In this document: piece by piece, positions 1 through 7,575 of the stretch | Numbering within the stretch: position 1 is the stretch's first letter | Layout: each line of letters starts with the position of its first letter | Source of the DNA: Streptomyces misionensis | GTDB lineage: Bacteria; Actinomycetota; Actinomycetes; Streptomycetales; Streptomycetaceae | NCBI RefSeq assembly: GCF_007896895.1 | Contig: NZ_VOGW01000192.1 | Span: 1 to 41,102 of the forward strand | DNA: 41,102 nucleotides | Direction: 5' to 3' | Made by a program: the position numbers and the translations under genes | The notes under the pieces: generated by a model | Told to the model about the DNA's origin: nothing | Databases searched by the model: none | What the model saw: the letters and a program-made list of their open reading frames with translations, nothing else

Positions 1-244
1 CATCGGGCCCCGACTTCCAGGCGTCCTCGAACACCTCGTGCGCGTGGAAGGGCCGGCCCGCGCCCAGCAGCGCCTGTGCCTCGGCCACCGTCTGGCGCGG
101 CGCCCGTACGACACCCTCCGGCTGCCGCGGCACCCCCTGCGCGCCGTACGCCAGCGGCCGGCCGAGTCCGTCCCGGGGCCGCGCGTTGCGGGCCCGCCCC
201 TCCGTGTCCCGGTCCCGGCCCGCCGGCTCGTCCGCGTTCGTCAT
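1..244 (-). CDS. DUF309 domain protein, 3' end outside window
   Basis: This is the N-terminal part of a minus-strand gene starting at ATG 244 and running off the left edge after about 81 codons. After a hydrophilic, Arg/Gly-rich leader of about 55 residues comes PFHAHEVFEDAWKS, the H-x-H-E-x-x-E-x-x-W signature of DUF309, a small helical cytosolic family of unknown biochemical role. The family assignment rests on this motif only, because most of the domain is missing. The gene is divergent from the tRNA-Pro; the 105 bp between them must hold both promoters. The function is unknown. Confidence 0.7.
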   Translation of the reverse strand, partial: MTNADEPAGRDRDTEGRARNARPRDGLGRPLAYGAQGVPRQPEGVVRAPRQTVAEAQALLGAGRPFHAHEVFEDAWKSGPD

Positions 245-303
245 ACGACCGATTGTCCCCCGCCCCGTTCCGGCCCGTTTTCGGCACACCCCCGTACGTG
301 CGG

Positions 304-309
304 TAAAGT
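304..309 (+). promoter_or_regulatory. Candidate -10 box of tRNA-Pro copy 1
   Basis: TAAAGT lies about 40 bp upstream of the tRNA. The second tRNA copy has TAGGGT at 27847-27852, at a similar distance. Both copies also share GATCACGCGGA between the -10 and the gene (321-331 and 27863-27873). This suggests each has its own working promoter. No clear -35 is visible in either. Confidence 0.4.
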
Positions 310-349
310 GCTGTCCGCGCGATCACGCGGATCACCGCGAGTCGCGCAT

Positions 350-423
<74 letters not shown>

Positions 424-432
424 CGTGAGTCG

Positions 433-475
433 GAAAGGCCGTTGGCCGGGAGAATTCCCAGGTCAGCGGCCTTTT
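433..475 (+). terminator. Rho-independent terminator after tRNA-Pro
   Basis: AAAGGCCGTTG (434-444) pairs with CAGCGGCCTTT (464-474), including one G-T pair, and the stem ends in a short T run (472-475). It begins 10 nt after the tRNA, so it is probably the tRNA transcript terminator. Confidence 0.7.
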
Positions 476-601
476 GCATGACAGGCCGCCAGGGACCGGA
501 GAAGCTGGTTCGCATGCTGTCCGGGAACCGGCTGACGGGACTCCGGGCCCTGGAAGTCTCTCGGCACAGAGGCCGCCGGCCGCCCGCACAAGCCGGCCGC
601 T

Positions 602-657
602 CCCCTGGCCGATGTGGCGCTCGCCGGGGAGCGCCACATCGGCCTTCAGGGGGGTTT
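602..657. terminator. Strong hairpin, probable bidirectional terminator
   Basis: This is a perfect 16-bp stem: GGCCGATGTGGCGCTC (607-622) against GAGCGCCACATCGGCC (629-644), with a 6-nt loop. It is extended by CCCCT (602-606) pairing with AGGGG (648-652), and a T run follows at 655-657. It lies just past the stop of the minus-strand TetR gene and after the tRNA unit on the plus strand. It can therefore stop transcription from both sides. The stretch 476-601 holds nothing else I recognise. Confidence 0.75.
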
Positions 658-665
658 CCTGGCGG

Positions 666-1373
666 TCAGGGAAGTTGGAAGGTGTCGGCCAGGAGTGCCG
701 TCTGGACGTCGAGCAGGGTGGCGGGGTCGTGTCCCATGCCGGCGAACTGGCCTGTGACCTCCAGGCTGACCGTGCCGTGCATCTGCGGCCAGGTCATCAC
801 TGCTCCGGTCAGCGCGATGGCCGCGGCGGATGTGTCGGCGGGCTGCCCCGTCCACTCCTGGACCCAGGCCGCCACCTCGGGCTTGTCGTGCAGCCATACG
901 CGCAACTGCGCGAGGAGCGGGTCCACGGAGACCAACGGCCGCCCCTGGGTGAAGACGGACAGGAAGGGGCCCAGGACGGAGCGCGCCTTCAGCACGGTCT
1001 CGGCCGGAGCCGTGAAGCCCGCCACCGGGGTGCCCTGGATGAGCAGGTACAGGTGTGGCTGCGCCATGGCCCACGCACGATAGGCGCTGGTCAGGGCGTG
1101 GAGCGCGGCCCGCCCACCGCCCTCGACGTCCACCGCGTGGACGGCTGCGGCCGCGCCTTGGTAGGCATCGAGCACCAGCTCCGCGAGCAGGTCGTCTCGG
1201 CTGGCGAAGTAGCGGTAGAGCGCCGGGCCGGACAACCCGATCTCCTTCGCGATCCGCAGGAGCGCCACGCTCTCGATGCCGCCGGCGGCGAGCTGCCGTA
1301 CGGCCACTGCCTTGATCTCCGAGCGGGTCTGCTCCCGGTACCGCGCACGCGGACTGTCCACGCGGACTGTCAT
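666..1373 (-). CDS. TetR/AcrR family transcriptional regulator
   Basis: A 235-aa protein. The N-terminal TetR DNA-binding domain spans about residues 12-60; its helix-turn-helix reads IAKEIGLSGPALYRYFASRDDLLAEL, the usual TetR helix 2-3 with the YRYF tail. The rest is an all-helical ligand-binding and dimerisation domain of the kind found in regulators with a WHG/TetR_C_13-like C-terminus. The closest neighbour is the epimerase-like gene 141 bp upstream on the same strand. An inverted repeat in that gap (1422-1455) is a candidate autoregulatory operator. The likely role is ligand-relieved repression of itself and the epimerase. The ligand is unknown. Confidence 0.9.
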   Translation of the reverse strand: MTVRVDSPRARYREQTRSEIKAVAVRQLAAGGIESVALLRIAKEIGLSGPALYRYFASRDDLLAELVLDAYQGAAAAVHAVDVEGGGRAALHALTSAYRAWAMAQPHLYLLIQGTPVAGFTAPAETVLKARSVLGPFLSVFTQGRPLVSVDPLLAQLRVWLHDKPEVAAWVQEWTGQPADTSAAAIALTGAVMTWPQMHGTVSLEVTGQFAGMGHDPATLLDVQTALLADTFQLP

Positions 1374-1421
1374 TCCCGCCTCCTGTCGCCGGTCGCGCCG
1401 GACTACACGGTCCAGCTCATA

Positions 1422-1455
1422 TCGTATGCGTCACCCTATCGCCGGCGCGATACGA
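1422..1455. promoter_or_regulatory. Candidate TetR operator
   Basis: TCGTAT (1422-1427) and ATACGA (1450-1455) form perfect inverted arms 22 bp apart, about 50-80 bp upstream of the TetR start. The arms lie in an AT-richer patch that could hold the minus-strand promoter. The location fits autoregulation. No footprint or second copy supports it. Confidence 0.35.
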
Positions 1456-1514
1456 CGAAGCCCTCTCCCGGCCCTTGACGGTAGAGGACTTCCGGGCGCA
1501 TACCCCCTGCCCGG

Positions 1515-2474
1515 TCAGCCCTTGTGCTCGTCGGTGAGGAAGCCGCGGTACCACTCCAGGGTCTGGCTCAGGGTGTTCTCGATCGGGGTGGGTTCGAGGT
1601 CGAACTTCTGCTGGAAGGCGGTGGAGTCCATGATCTGCGGCTCGGTGTGCTGGTAGAACAGCTCGGCGTAGGAGTTCATGAACGTCTCGTCGAACGGTCC
1701 GAAGGGGCGCGGCTCGTCCATCGCGGCGATCTGGAGCGGGTGGCCCACCAGGTCGCCCAGCATGGTGAAGATCTCGCGTGTCGTGCGGGCGGGGGCGGTG
1801 GGCAGGTGCCAGACCCGGCCGTCTCCTGACGGGTTCTCGCCGAGCGTGGCCAGGCCCCGGGCCACGTCGAGAATGCTGGTGTAGCTGTGCTTGAGGTCGA
1901 TGTCGCCCAGTGCCGGCACCTCGCCGCCTGTGAGCGCGGCCGGGAAGACGGCCCCGCCCAGCGTCGAGTTCAGCACCCGGGGCCCGACGAAGTCGGCCGA
2001 GCGCCCCAGCGCGACCCTTGCGCGGCCCTCCTGGTGCGCGGCGAGGTAGTTCTCGTCCAGCGCGGCACGCATTTTGCCCTTGGCTGTGGTCGCCCGCCAC
2101 GGCGTGTCCTCCGTCATGACCTCGCCGTGCGTCTCGCCGTAGGGGTACAGCGTGTCCAGGACGACCAGACGGGCGCCGGAGCGCGCCACCGCGCCCAGGA
2201 CTGCCTCCTGGATGCCGGGCATGACGTCGACCTGGAGGTGGTAGGCGACGTTGACGCAGTGGTAGACGACGCCCGCGCCCTCGATCGCGGCGAGCGCCCC
2301 GTCCGCCGTGCTGACATCCCCGGCGAGCCGCTCGACGCCGTCCAGCGGTTCACCGGCGCCGACGCGGTCGACGAGCCGGACCGCGTGCCCGCGGCGCGCG
2401 AGTTCCAGGGCGAGGGACGTGCCGGCGGGCCCGGCCCCCAGAACGGTGTGGAGTGCACCCGGTGCTGCAGTCAT
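1515..2474 (-). CDS. NAD-dependent epimerase/dehydratase-like protein
   Basis: A 319-aa protein of the extended SDR/NmrA-like superfamily. The N-terminal Rossmann motif is GAGPAGTSLALELARRG (residues about 10-26). YPYGET near residue 110 occupies the usual region of the catalytic Tyr, but a clean YxxxK is not evident, so enzymatic activity is not assured. The start was set at ATG 2474, not an upstream in-frame ATG at 2525, because AAGGGA sits at correct ribosome-binding distance and the Rossmann fold begins directly afterwards. It is probably controlled by the adjacent TetR gene. A perfect palindrome overlapping a -10-like box lies 58 bp upstream. The substrate is unknown. Confidence 0.85.
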   Translation of the reverse strand: MTAAPGALHTVLGAGPAGTSLALELARRGHAVRLVDRVGAGEPLDGVERLAGDVSTADGALAAIEGAGVVYHCVNVAYHLQVDVMPGIQEAVLGAVARSGARLVVLDTLYPYGETHGEVMTEDTPWRATTAKGKMRAALDENYLAAHQEGRARVALGRSADFVGPRVLNSTLGGAVFPAALTGGEVPALGDIDLKHSYTSILDVARGLATLGENPSGDGRVWHLPTAPARTTREIFTMLGDLVGHPLQIAAMDEPRPFGPFDETFMNSYAELFYQHTEPQIMDSTAFQQKFDLEPTPIENTLSQTLEWYRGFLTDEHKG

Positions 2475-2531
2475 GACGTGATCCCTTCGGCAGGGGCGAC
2501 GAAGCCCTTGGCTGTTATCGCTCAACGCCTA

Positions 2532-2548
2532 AGTTATACCTCATAACT
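2532..2548. promoter_or_regulatory. Palindromic operator over the epimerase promoter
   Basis: AGTTAT-acctc-ATAACT is a perfect 6-bp inverted repeat with a 5-bp spacer. It is notable because the surrounding DNA is very GC-rich. On the minus strand it contains TATAAC, a plausible -10 box for the epimerase gene starting at 2474, so a bound repressor would occlude RNA polymerase. The TetR at 666-1373 is the nearest candidate; an HxlR- or MarR-type protein elsewhere is also possible. Confidence 0.5.
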
Positions 2549-2689
2549 CCAGCGTGTAGGTATCGCGGTCTGGGTCGAGTGACGGTGGGCAGCCTCCAAG
2601 CGCCCTGGGCGGGCCTGGGGCACGGCCGGAACCGGAGGACGTCTCCGGCCGTCGTCCGTACGTCGGGCCCCGCCGGCCGCGACGCGTGC

Positions 2690-3544
2690 TCAGGCTTCGG
2701 GGAAGTCGGTGGCCGCGGCGCAGGCGGCGGTGGCGTCGAGGTTGGCGCGCAGGGCGTCGACCTTCGCGGTGGCGTAGGCGTGGGCGTCGGAGCCCAGCAG
2801 CTGGCGCAGGGGGCCGTCGTCGAGGCCGGCGCGTTCGATGATGGCGGCGGCTCCCCTGACCGGGTCGCCGAGCTGGCGTCCCTGGAGCTTGAGATGGTCC
2901 TCGACCATGGTCCGCACGGCCGGGTAGTGCTCCGAGGTCTCGGCGGGCAGGGCCAGCGAGTCGGTGGTGAGGAAGGAGGTGCGGAAATAGCCGGGCTCGA
3001 CGACGGTGACCTTGATGCCGAAGTCGGCGACCTCGGCGGCGAGCGCCTCGCTCAGCCCCTCGAGCGCGAACTTGCCCGCGCAGTACAGGGCCCACCCGGG
3101 CATCGTGGTCAGACCCAGGATCGAGGAGACGTTGACGACACGGCCCGCGCGCTGCTCACGCATGACCGGCAACGCCGCGCGCAGCACGTTCCATACGCCG
3201 ACGACCTGGACGTCGAGCATGTCCCGTACGTCCTTGGCGGTGGTCTCCTCGACGGCCGCGAGGTAGCCGTAACCCGCGTTGTTCACCACGACGTCCAGAC
3301 GGCCGAATCGCTCGGTGGTCCGGTGCACGGCGTTCTCGACCTGTGTCTCGTCGGTCAGGTCCATGGTCAGCGCGAGGAGCCGACTGGTGTCGACCGTGCT
3401 GCCCAGCGCGGTCGTCAGGCGTTCAGTGGAGCGGGTGGTGGCGGCCACGTTGTCGCCCTGGGCGAGCAGTTGACGGACCAGCTCCAGCCCGATCCCGCGG
3501 GAGGTGCCGGTGATGAACCAGGTGGCGGGGGCGGTGGCAGGCAT
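2690..3544 (-). CDS. Short-chain dehydrogenase/reductase (SDR)
   Basis: A 284-aa classical SDR. The nucleotide-binding motif TGTSRGIG is at residues 12-19, NNAGYG at 88-93, catalytic Ser at 140/141 (NVSS), and the Tyr154-x3-Lys158 pair reads YCAGK. Start ATG 3544 is preceded by GAGGAA; a longer reading from 3613 adds only non-family residues. It probably catalyses NAD(P)H-dependent reduction or oxidation of an alcohol/ketone in the cytosol. The substrate cannot be read. It is divergent from an MmyB-type regulator, a very common streptomycete pairing in which the regulator controls the SDR. The same architecture recurs at 28068-29827. Confidence 0.92.
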   Translation of the reverse strand: MPATAPATWFITGTSRGIGLELVRQLLAQGDNVAATTRSTERLTTALGSTVDTSRLLALTMDLTDETQVENAVHRTTERFGRLDVVVNNAGYGYLAAVEETTAKDVRDMLDVQVVGVWNVLRAALPVMREQRAGRVVNVSSILGLTTMPGWALYCAGKFALEGLSEALAAEVADFGIKVTVVEPGYFRTSFLTTDSLALPAETSEHYPAVRTMVEDHLKLQGRQLGDPVRGAAAIIERAGLDDGPLRQLLGSDAHAYATAKVDALRANLDATAACAAATDFPEA

Positions 3545-3691
3545 GGGTGTTCCTCTTCTGTCAGTGCGGTGACGGGGAACCGGACCAGGGCTGCTGTTCC
3601 GGCGCTGACTCAATCGTGGTTCGCCGGAGAGCGGCTTTCGGGGCCATGAGGTGCCCTGTGCGCCCTAGGACGCGGCAGACCAGGACTGACA

Positions 3692-3711
3692 GGCCCTTCT
3701 TGGAGAGGGCC
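3692..3711. promoter_or_regulatory. Inverted repeat between SDR and MmyB regulator
   Basis: GGCCCT (3692-3697) and AGGGCC (3706-3711) flank an 8-bp spacer, 33 bp upstream of the regulator start. This position suits an operator for the divergent SDR/regulator pair. GC-rich inverted repeats arise often by chance in this genome, so support is modest. Confidence 0.3.
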
Positions 3712-3743
3712 CTTGTCGTTTTTCGTGAGACAGACTTGTTTTC

Positions 3744-4622
3744 ATGGCTGCCGTCAACCGTGAAATCGCCGATTTCCTCAAGCGTTCCCGTGCCCAGTGC
3801 GATCCCGAGCGGGCGGGGCTGCCACCGGACGGACGGGTCCGGCGCGTGCCTGGACTTCGGCGAGAGGAAGTCGCCCGCCTGGCGGGGGTCTCCGCCGATT
3901 ACTACGCCCGTCTTGAGCAGGGCCGCCCCATCACTCCGTCCCCCGCCGTCATCGAGGCCATCGGGCACGCCCTGGGACTGGACGCGGCAAGCCTTGCCCA
4001 CCTCAGGGATCTCGTCGGCATCACCGACACCCGCCCCCCGTCCCGTCCGCCCAGCGTCCAGCGTCTGCGCTCCGGGCTCCATCGGCTGCTGGATTCCCTG
4101 GACGACGTTGTTCCCGCCCTCATCCTGGGGCGTCGATCCGCCGTCCTGGGCGCGAACCGGATGGCCAGAGCCCTGTTCGCGGACTTCGAGGCCATGCCGG
4201 TCGCTGAGCGCAACTACACCCGCTGGCTCTTTCTCGACCGGGACGCGCGCGAACTGTTCGTCGACTGGGAGGTGCAGGCCCGTGCCGCGGTGGAGAACTT
4301 GCGCCTGGACGCGGCCCGCGCATCGGAGCGGCAGGCCACGCAGGCGCTTGTCACCGAGTTGCGGGAACTGAGCGACGACTTCGACCACTGGTGGCGGCAG
4401 CACCGCGTACACCAGCGCACGCACGGTTCCAAGCGGCTCCGGCACCCCTTGGTCGGCGAGCTCACCGTGGAATACGAAACGCTTTCGCTTCCTGGCGACA
4501 GCGAGACCACCCTGTTCCTCTACACCGCCGAACCCCGGTCGGCGTCCGCCCAGGCGCTGAGCCTGTTGGCGTCATGGACCTTGGCGGAGCCGTCGACCTC
4601 CCCGGACCGGTCGCGCGACTGA
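3744..4622 (+). CDS. Helix-turn-helix regulator, MmyB-type ligand domain
   Basis: A 292-aa regulator. The N-terminal XRE-type helix-turn-helix (about residues 10-75) carries the family hallmarks VPGLRREEVARLAGVS and DYYARLEQGR. Residues about 105-270 form the MmyB-like ligand-binding domain, with hallmark segments such as VLGANRMARALF and HPLVGELTVEYETL. Family members are thought to sense a small hydrophobic ligand through a PAS-like fold and control an adjacent dehydrogenase. Start ATG 3744 matches the beginning of the family. The stop is 108 bp from the convergent TetR gene; that gap holds only a short GGGGG-A-CCCCC hairpin. Confidence 0.9.
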   Translation: MAAVNREIADFLKRSRAQCDPERAGLPPDGRVRRVPGLRREEVARLAGVSADYYARLEQGRPITPSPAVIEAIGHALGLDAASLAHLRDLVGITDTRPPSRPPSVQRLRSGLHRLLDSLDDVVPALILGRRSAVLGANRMARALFADFEAMPVAERNYTRWLFLDRDARELFVDWEVQARAAVENLRLDAARASERQATQALVTELRELSDDFDHWWRQHRVHQRTHGSKRLRHPLVGELTVEYETLSLPGDSETTLFLYTAEPRSASAQALSLLASWTLAEPSTSPDRSRD

Positions 4623-4730
4623 TCCGGGGGACCCCCTTTGTGAGCCGCCGGCGTGCCGGCCGACAGGCGCGGATGTGCTGCCCGGCGTGGACGACGGCTT
4701 GACGGTGACGCCGGCGGTGGCGAGCAGGTG

Positions 4731-5411
4731 TCAGGCTCTGGGGGGCCGCTGTCCCTGGGAACTGTCAGCTGCAAGGGGGAGGCTGCGCAGTGTCAGCGCA
4801 GTCGGCGGGGGCAGCGGTTCGTCGGCCGGGTCGGCGCGGAACGACTGGAGCAGATAGGCCACCAGGCGCCGGGACGCTGCGCCGTCGTCCGGTAGGGCGG
4901 TCACCAGACCGCAGTGTGCCAACAGGGCCACGGCGAGATCGGAAGGGTGAAAATCGGCCCGCAGCGCGCCCGACGCCTTTGCCCTGCGTACCAGGGTCGT
5001 GAAGTCCCGCTCGGCTCGTTGCCGGGACTGCGCGTGTTCCGACGCGCATTCCGGGAAGGCCGCGACGAACGCGGCCGGGAACCCGCGTTCCTCCCGTTGC
5101 AGAGCGCAGACCGTCTCGACCAGCTGCTGGAAGCCCTGCCACGGGTCGGGGGCGGCCAGAGCCTCGGTGAGCGCCCGCGCGCAGGTCTCCATCTGCTGCG
5201 CGAACGCGCCTCTCACCAGGGCGTCCCGGGTCGGGAAATGCCGGTACAGCGTCGCCACGCCGACCCCGGCCCGCCGGGCCACGGTCGCCATCGGGGCGTC
5301 GATCCCGCGCTCCGCGAAGACCGCACGGGCGGCGGCGAGGACGCGCTCCCGGTTGCGCCGGGCGTCCGCCCGCACCCCGTCCCGGGCTGTGATCCGAGAG
5401 GATTCCGCCAT
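4731..5411 (-). CDS. TetR/AcrR family transcriptional regulator
   Basis: A 226-aa protein. The TetR DNA-binding domain runs from about residue 15 (ADARRNRERVLAAARAVFAERG) to the helix-turn-helix VARRAGVGVATLYRHFPTRDALV near residue 65. The remaining helices form the ligand and dimer domain, of the SCO0520/TetR_C_47-like type as far as I can judge. ATG 5411 was chosen over upstream in-frame starts because the fold begins there and a GAGAGA-like ribosome-binding site precedes it. It is divergent from the MDR oxidoreductase at 5513; the 101-bp gap carries GTCC/GGAC half-sites. It is probably a repressor of itself and that enzyme. Confidence 0.9.
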   Translation of the reverse strand: MAESSRITARDGVRADARRNRERVLAAARAVFAERGIDAPMATVARRAGVGVATLYRHFPTRDALVRGAFAQQMETCARALTEALAAPDPWQGFQQLVETVCALQREERGFPAAFVAAFPECASEHAQSRQRAERDFTTLVRRAKASGALRADFHPSDLAVALLAHCGLVTALPDDGAASRRLVAYLLQSFRADPADEPLPPPTALTLRSLPLAADSSQGQRPPRA

Positions 5412-5429
5412 CACTGTCTCTCGCTTCCG

Positions 5430-5451
5430 GTCCAAGCGGACGATCGCGTCC
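5430..5451. promoter_or_regulatory. Candidate TetR operator, TetR/MDR intergenic
   Basis: GTCC-aagc-GGAC (5430-5441) overlaps GGACG-atcg-CGTCC (5438-5451). Three alternating half-sites are thus packed into 22 bp, 19-40 bp upstream of the TetR start in the divergent promoter. The position is typical for a TetR operator. The call is by position and symmetry only. Confidence 0.4.
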
Positions 5452-5512
5452 ACCGAGGAGCTTACGGTCGACGCCAGATCCCTGTACGGCCCCCGGCGGC
5501 AAAGGCAGCCCG

Positions 5513-6478
5513 ATGAACGACCGCATGATGAAGGCAGTGCTCTACGACCGCTACGGCGGCCCCGATGTGCTCTACACGGCCCGCGTGCCACGCCCCGAGC
5601 CGGCCCCCGGCGAGATCCTGGTGAAGGTGCGCGCGTTCAGCGTCAACGGCGGCGAACTGGCAGTCCGTGCCGGCCGTCTCCGCCTCCTGAGCGGCCGGAG
5701 ATTCCCCAAGCGCGTCGGCTTGGACTTCACCGGCGAGGTCGCCGCACTGAGGGCCGGAGCCACACGGTTCGCGGCCGGCGACCTCGTATGGGGGGTCTTG
5801 GGCCGCACCTCCGGGTTCGGCAGTGCCGCCGAGTACGTGACCGTGCCCGCCGAGCGGGTCGGCCGGCTCCCCGACGGCCTCGACCCGGTGGACGCCGCCG
5901 CGCTGCCGGTGGCCACCACGGCCATCACCGCGCTGCGGGACAAAGCCGGGCTGCGCCCCGGCGAACGACTCCTCGTCCGGGGCGCGGCGGGCGGTGTCGG
6001 CAACGCCGCCGTCCAGCTCGGACAGGCGTACGGCGCAGAGGTCACGGCCCTGGCCCGTGCGGCCAACCTCGACTTCGTCCGCGGGCTCGGCGCGCACAAG
6101 GCCGTCGACCACCGGACCGTGCGGCCGGCGGAACTGGGCCGCTTCGACGTGGTCCTGGACACCGCGGGGACCGACCTGCGGGCCTTCCGGCGCCTGCTGA
6201 ATCCCGGCGGGCGCATGGTCACCATCGCCTTCGACCTGAAACGGCCCGCTGCGTCGCTCGGCCACCTCGCGGCGGGCACGGTCCACGGACACGGCCGGGT
6301 GCGCTTCTTCAGCGGCAACCCCACGCGGGCGGACTTCGACGACCTGGCCCGGCATGTGGTCGAGGGCAAGCTGAGCCCTGCGGTGGACACCGTCTTCCCC
6401 CTGGAGGAGACGGCAGCGGCACACCGGGCGCTGGAGGCGGGCGGCGTCCAGGGCAAGTACGTGGTCAGGGTCGCGTAG
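5513..6478 (+). CDS. Quinone oxidoreductase-like MDR (zinc-free)
   Basis: A 321-aa medium-chain dehydrogenase/reductase. The N-terminal GroES-like domain begins MKAVLYDRYGGPDVL and contains the YGGPDVL and GLDFTGEV signatures. The Rossmann domain carries GAAGGVGNAAVQLGQAYGAEV at about residues 155-175. The catalytic and structural zinc Cys clusters of true alcohol dehydrogenases are absent, which fits NADPH-dependent quinone or enone reduction. An AAAGG precedes ATG 5513; ATG 5525 is an alternative. It is divergent from the TetR gene and probably repressed by it. Substrates may be electrophilic quinones or enones, with the TetR sensing them; that is inference. Confidence 0.9.
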   Translation: MNDRMMKAVLYDRYGGPDVLYTARVPRPEPAPGEILVKVRAFSVNGGELAVRAGRLRLLSGRRFPKRVGLDFTGEVAALRAGATRFAAGDLVWGVLGRTSGFGSAAEYVTVPAERVGRLPDGLDPVDAAALPVATTAITALRDKAGLRPGERLLVRGAAGGVGNAAVQLGQAYGAEVTALARAANLDFVRGLGAHKAVDHRTVRPAELGRFDVVLDTAGTDLRAFRRLLNPGGRMVTIAFDLKRPAASLGHLAAGTVHGHGRVRFFSGNPTRADFDDLARHVVEGKLSPAVDTVFPLEETAAAHRALEAGGVQGKYVVRVA

Positions 6479-6575
6479 GACGTCTGCGGAGGTGCTGACA
6501 AGCTCCCGAGGGATGTCGTGCTGGTCGAGCCAGTCGAGCGGTTCCAGGGCTCGACCCGGTCGCGATCGCATTTGA

Positions 6576-6610
6576 TGCTGCGTGCTGCGTGCTGCGTGCT
6601 GCGTGCTGCC
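6576..6610 (+). repeat. Tandem 7-bp repeat (TGCTGCG), five units
   Basis: Four exact copies of TGCTGCG are followed by TGCTGCC, at a period of 7 bp. It sits in a 284-bp intergenic gap directly before an ATP-grasp relic. Such slippage-prone repeats mark non-coding or decaying DNA. Apart from this repeat and the relic, I see nothing in 6479-6762. Confidence 0.85.
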
Positions 6611-6748
6611 AACGGCGTCGGCCGCATCGAGATGCGCCTCGTCCACGGCCGGCCGCGCCTCATCGAGGTCAACGGTCGCCGCGCCGGGACATGATCGGCC
6701 ACCTTGTCCGCCTCGCCACCGGCATCGACCTGCCGCGCGCTGCCGGCC
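6611..6748 (+). pseudogene. Relic of an ATP-grasp enzyme C-terminus, frameshifted
   Basis: The frame from 6611 reads NGVGRIEMRLVHGRPRLIEV then NGRRAG, and stops. Shifting one base at about 6684-6687 continues DMIGHLVRLATGIDLPRAAG. Joined, this is the familiar end of ATP-grasp carboxylate-amine ligases, where IEVN-x-R-x-(A/G)GD-x-I ends the metal/ATP-binding core and LVRLATG-x-DL follows. The shift is explained by loss of one G in the run in GCCGGGACATG. No N-terminal part is present; the upstream sequence is the 7-bp repeat and then the MDR gene. It is a dead fragment about 46 codons long, and identification rests on this motif alone. Confidence 0.6.
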
Positions 6749-6762
6749 CTGAGCATGTCCGC

Positions 6763-7443
6763 TCAGTTCGCCGGACCGCCAACCCGCCTCGTCACATGCG
6801 CGGGGGCCTCCACGCCCTCCGGCAGGAGGGGGTCCGGGTCCGGCTCGCCCCACGTGGTGTGCAGGGGGAGGACACCCGCCCACAGGCCGAGTTCGGCGTC
6901 CGGACCGGCGCCGTCGTCCGGGGCTCCCTCGCGGATCTTGACGGAGGCCTCGTCCAGGGGGAGGGCCAGCAGGGCCGTCGCGGCGAGTTCCTTGCGGTGG
7001 GGGCGCCGGGCGTAGTCCCACTGGCCGGGGGCGGCTTGCTCGGTCAGGCAGCGCAGGCCGGCCAGCTTCTCGTCGGGGTCCGTGACGAGGCGAGGGGTGC
7101 CGAAGATCATGGCGCTGCGGTAGTTGACCCCGTGCTCGAAGACCGAGCGGGCCAGGACGAGTCCGTCGACGTGGGTGACCGTGACGCAGACCGTGGCGGC
7201 GGGGGAGGCGATCATGCTGCGGCCGGCCACCGAGCCGTGGAGGTACAGGGTGGTGCCGTCCGTCCCGTAGACGGTCGGCACCACCATCACGGTCCCCTCG
7301 ACCTCGACGCCCAGATGGCAGACGAAGCCCGCCTCCAGGATCGCGTCGAGCCGGTCGCGGTCCAGGCTGCCCTGCTCCCGCAGACGGCGGTGCCGGGTGC
7401 GCTCGGTGACCGGCAACTGCCGTTCGGGACGACCGGAGTTCAT
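6763..7443 (-). CDS. Pyridoxamine 5'-phosphate oxidase-fold flavin-binding protein
   Basis: A 226-aa protein with the split-barrel FMN-binding fold of the Pyridox_ox_2 type. It starts with a conserved helix (LDRDRLDAILEAG), then GFVCHLGVEVEGTVMVVPTVYG and LYLHGSVAGRSM, where the flavin phosphate is usually bound. It continues through FEHGVNYRSAMIFG and ends in the typical HTTWGEPDPDPLLPEGVEAP tail. Start ATG 7441-7443 is preceded by GGAAGGG. Family members are cytosolic flavin- or F420-linked reductases, or detoxification proteins of mostly unknown substrate. Its promoter must lie in 7444-7575. It appears to be monocistronic. Confidence 0.88.
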   Translation of the reverse strand: MNSGRPERQLPVTERTRHRRLREQGSLDRDRLDAILEAGFVCHLGVEVEGTVMVVPTVYGTDGTTLYLHGSVAGRSMIASPAATVCVTVTHVDGLVLARSVFEHGVNYRSAMIFGTPRLVTDPDEKLAGLRCLTEQAAPGQWDYARRPHRKELAATALLALPLDEASVKIREGAPDDGAGPDAELGLWAGVLPLHTTWGEPDPDPLLPEGVEAPAHVTRRVGGPAN

Positions 7444-7575
7444 GGGCGCTTCCCTTCCGGGGCATGGGAGGTGGTGACGACGGGAGAGTACTGATTCCGC
7501 CGAAGAAGCGCCATGGATCTTCGTAAATCGTCGGAAGAGAGGGTCGAGGCGACGAGATCCCTTGTGCTGGTCGGG

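Noticed and set aside
2579..3649. Plus-strand frame opposite the SDR gene
   Set aside because: The opposite strand encodes an SDR with all catalytic residues in order; this frame is its shadow.
6479..6600. Possible transposase remnant on the minus strand
   Set aside because: The short readings (for example EPLDWLDQHDIPREL) do not match any transposase motif I know, and no terminal inverted repeats are present.
6576..6610. CRISPR-like repeat
   Set aside because: Units are 7 bp and directly adjacent, without spacers; this is a simple tandem repeat and no cas gene is present.
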